Under the pieces are notes generated by a model. It was not told where the DNA came from, made no database searches, and worked only from the letters and a program-made list of their open reading frames with translations. DNA of 8,670 nt from Deltaproteobacteria bacterium (GTDB taxonomy: Bacteria; Desulfobacterota; DSM-4660; Desulfatiglandales; HGW-15), in NCBI GenBank assembly GCA_016926135.1, contig JAFGPH010000686.1, positions 1 through 8,670 on the forward strand. Direction: 5' to 3'. The number at the start of each line of letters is the position of its first letter. Position 1 is the first letter of the stretch. Positions 6,932 to 8,670 of the stretch are shown here, piece by piece. The position numbers and the translations under genes are program-made.

Positions 6932-6947
6932 AAAGGATTTAGGGCGG

Positions 6948-6976
6948 TTGCCATTTGGCGCGGCCTCGACTATATT
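6948..6976 (+). promoter_or_regulatory. Sigma70-type promoter of nth
   Basis: TTGCCA (6948-6953) and TATATT (6971-6976) are separated by exactly 17 bases. Both are near consensus. The predicted transcript would begin near 6983, giving a short leader before the nth ribosome-binding site. It is divergent from the minus-strand operon. Confidence 0.55.
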
Positions 6977-6986
6977 TTCCACACCC

Positions 6987-6993
6987 AAGGAGG
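6987..6993 (+). promoter_or_regulatory. nth: Ribosome-binding site deciding the nth start
   Basis: AAGGAGG ends directly against the ATG at 6994, leaving no spacer, but lies 6 bases before the ATG at 7000. The second ATG is therefore the likely start. Confidence 0.65.
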
Positions 6994-6999
6994 ATGGAT

Positions 7000-7641
7000 A
7001 TGGAAAGCCTGAAGAAGAAGCGGGAAAGGGCGGCAAGGATCTTCGAGATCCTGGACCCCGTTTACACTTACGAGAAGACGGCACTCAAGTACATCACCCC
7101 TTTTCAACTCCTCATTGCCACCATCCTCTCTGCCCAGTGCACGGACAAACGCGTCAACGAGGTGACGAAAAGTCTCTTCAAGAAATACAGGACGCCCGAG
7201 GACTACATCAGGGCGCCCATCCGTGAACTGGAGGAGGATATCCGTCCCACGGGCTTCTTCAGAAACAAGGCCAAATCCGTCAAGGGATCTTCTGAAGGTC
7301 TGGTGCGACTCTACGGCGGAGAGGTGCCGTCTACCATGGAAGAGATGTTAAAACTGCCCGGTGTGGGGCGGAAGACGGCCAACTGTGTCCTGGGAGCCGT
7401 CTTTGACGTGCCCGGCGTTGTGGTGGACACCCACGTCAAGAGGCTCGCGTACAGGATGGGATTCACGTCCAGTCAGGATCCGGACAAGATCGAAAGGGAT
7501 GTGGAGAACGTGCTGCCCAGGGAAAGGTGGCGTCGTTTCTCCGACATTCTCATCTACCACGGCAGGGAGGTCTGCATGGCCCGAAAACCGGCCCATGGGC
7601 GATGCCCCGTGTTCAAGCTCTGCCCCTCCAACGCCATCTGA
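7000..7641 (+). CDS. nth: Endonuclease III (DNA glycosylase/AP lyase)
   Basis: This enzyme removes oxidised pyrimidines from DNA and cuts the abasic site in base excision repair. From the ATG at 7000 it has 213 residues, close to E. coli Nth (211). The helix-hairpin-helix LPGVGRKTAN (119-128) contains catalytic K125, and VVDTHV (141-146) contains catalytic D143. The N-terminal LLIATILSAQCTDKRVN (37-53) is typical of the family. The C-terminal iron-sulfur motif is normally Cys-x6-Cys-x2-Cys-x5-Cys. Here it reads C192-x6-H199-x2-C202-x5-C208, so the second ligand is His. The frame is open as far back as a TTG at 6955, but the ribosome-binding site supports 7000. The gene has its own promoter and stands apart from the divergent operon; its placement says nothing clear about that operon's function. 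Confidence 0.95.
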   Translation: MESLKKKRERAARIFEILDPVYTYEKTALKYITPFQLLIATILSAQCTDKRVNEVTKSLFKKYRTPEDYIRAPIRELEEDIRPTGFFRNKAKSVKGSSEGLVRLYGGEVPSTMEEMLKLPGVGRKTANCVLGAVFDVPGVVVDTHVKRLAYRMGFTSSQDPDKIERDVENVLPRERWRRFSDILIYHGREVCMARKPAHGRCPVFKLCPSNAI

Positions 7642-7715
7642 TTTCTCTTTGCGTTAACCGGGATTTCTCCTTCTCCCTCGACATTCCTTGATATGTCCTG
7701 GTCGTCATTTCTCTT

Positions 7716-8663
7716 ATGTTCACCACCGACCCTGCCGATATGAATACGGCAAGACGAAGTCACCCCCAACAGATCAATCAAAATGTTAGACTTTCCACCA
7801 AATTCTTTTTGATGATCGGCGTTACTTCACTTCTCGTCTCCTTCCTCTTCGGTTCCTTCTATCTGAGCTTTCGCAAGTATCGTCAGTACAGCGAAGGCGT
7901 CGGTGGCCTGAATGCCCTCAATCAGCATCTTCTGGAAGCTGCGGTTCAGGAAAAGGTGTTCCTGAAAGACGCATCGCAGGTCTCATTGAATCGGGTGGTG
8001 GACTCCATCACTCTGGTAAAAAAGGAGGCCACTTCCTTGAAGGAATTTGAATTCTTCCAGGCAATGAATATGGAAGCCCTGGCCGTTCAACTGGCTAAGT
8101 ACTCGACTTCCTTAAGGGATCTCTCGAAACTGGTTCAGGCCATCGACAGTCTGGACAACAAGATCGTGGAACTCACGGCATCCTTTGGTGAGAAGAGCAA
8201 TGACGTGATTAACATGATCAATGAATACGAATCGGAGTGTCAGGTACAACTTGAGCAACTGGACAAGAACCTGGCAGCCCTCCGTGACGTCGCCAGGAAC
8301 ACCCTTGTCCCGGTGGGCGAGGTCTTTTCCGTTTTGAAAAACGATCGTATCCGTAACGAAGTCGCGATATCCAAATCAAAAATGCCTTCGGCCGGAAAGG
8401 AACAAATGGAGTTTCTGGAGCGAAACGTCATGCGGGCGAACTTCACCGTCTCCTGCGCCACGCTCCTCGTAGTGATTCTTGGGGGCCTCTTCCTCATGCG
8501 CTCTGTGGTGAGGCCCATTAACCGTTTGGGCAACCATCTCAATGAAAGCTCTGACCAGCTAGTGTCGTGTCCCATAAATACCCTAAGATATTCTAAGGCC
8601 ACCTATGGAACCGTCCGCCACCAAAGGGCAGCCCTGGGGGTGGTCTCTCAGGACCGCAACTGA
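7716..8663 (+). CDS. Methyl-accepting chemotaxis protein, N-terminal half, apparently interrupted
   Basis: The open frame of 315 residues has a first membrane helix at about 30-50, a mostly helical extracytoplasmic sensor region at about 51-242, and a second helix at about 243-262. The start of a HAMP domain follows (VVRPINRL, 264-271, then LNESSDQL). In chemoreceptors this is followed by the long methylation and signalling helices. Here, after L282 (codon 8559-8561), the sequence turns into about 33 residues without receptor character and stops. The signalling tip that contacts CheA and CheW is therefore missing, so the product is probably non-functional or only a truncated sensor. The ATG at 7740 is an alternative start; neither ATG has a clear Shine-Dalgarno site. 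The 74-base gap after nth shows no clear promoter or terminator. Confidence 0.75.
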   Translation: MFTTDPADMNTARRSHPQQINQNVRLSTKFFLMIGVTSLLVSFLFGSFYLSFRKYRQYSEGVGGLNALNQHLLEAAVQEKVFLKDASQVSLNRVVDSITLVKKEATSLKEFEFFQAMNMEALAVQLAKYSTSLRDLSKLVQAIDSLDNKIVELTASFGEKSNDVINMINEYESECQVQLEQLDKNLAALRDVARNTLVPVGEVFSVLKNDRIRNEVAISKSKMPSAGKEQMEFLERNVMRANFTVSCATLLVVILGGLFLMRSVVRPINRLGNHLNESSDQLVSCPINTLRYSKATYGTVRHQRAALGVVSQDRN

Positions 8664-8670
8664 TCTTTTA
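8562..8670. mobile_element. Probable left end of an insertion sequence disrupting the chemoreceptor gene
   Basis: Receptor homology stops at the CTAG at 8559-8562. The following sequence begins GTGTCGTGTCCCATAAATA and has no receptor character. It contains the direct repeat CTAAG at 8583-8587 and 8593-8597, and an inverted repeat CCACC/GGTGG (8618-8622 and 8639-8643) that could fold. The pattern suits an IS terminus inside a gene, with CTAG as a possible target duplication. No transposase or second end is visible because the window stops, so this is inference. Confidence 0.4.

Noticed and set aside
7715..7741. A FliA (sigma28)-like -10 box, GCCGATAT, just at the chemoreceptor start
   Set aside because: The -35 half is poor, and transcription from it would begin after both usable start codons (7716 and 7740), leaving no good in-frame start before the first membrane helix.

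Overview
This window looks like chromosomal DNA from an anaerobic, Gram-negative, deltaproteobacterium-like organism (Desulfobacterota or a relative). That is inferred from the moderately high GC, the gene types (an ExeA-type ATPase, a membrane-embedded spermidine-synthase-like protein, AmmeMemoRadiSam proteins with export-type N-termini, a chemoreceptor) and the dense gene packing. No RNA genes or CRISPR arrays were seen.

Minus-strand block (about 6914 down to 1). Six genes run in one direction with very short gaps or overlaps, so they are probably one operon. In order of transcription they are: an AMMECR1-domain protein (AmmeMemoRadiSam protein A) with an N-terminal membrane anchor; a 702-residue polytopic membrane protein with a spermidine-synthase-like domain between two membrane halves; the radical SAM enzyme of the AmmeMemoRadiSam system (AmrS-like), with a Tat-like N-terminus and a TTG start; a four-helix membrane sensor histidine kinase; a response regulator whose C-terminus resembles a RelE/ParE-type toxin fold; and the N-terminal 181 residues of an ExeA/GspA-like AAA ATPase cut by the window edge. 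The Memo partner protein is not in the window.

Plus-strand block (6948 to 8670). A good sigma70-type promoter drives endonuclease III (nth), transcribed divergently from the operon. Its iron-sulfur motif has His at the second ligand position instead of Cys. After it comes the N-terminal half of a methyl-accepting chemotaxis protein. Its homology stops abruptly just after the start of the HAMP region, at a CTAG around 8559-8562. The remaining roughly 105 bases look foreign and may be the end of an insertion sequence that continues past the window.

How the parts may work together (inference): the kinase and regulator sense a membrane signal. The regulator's unusual output domain suggests control of RNA or protein partners rather than DNA. 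The ExeA-like ATPase, the aminopropyltransferase-like membrane protein and the two AmmeMemoRadiSam proteins may form a membrane-associated modification system. The best candidates for something undescribed are the receiver-RelE-like fusion and its operon link to a membrane-anchored AmmeMemoRadiSam pair.
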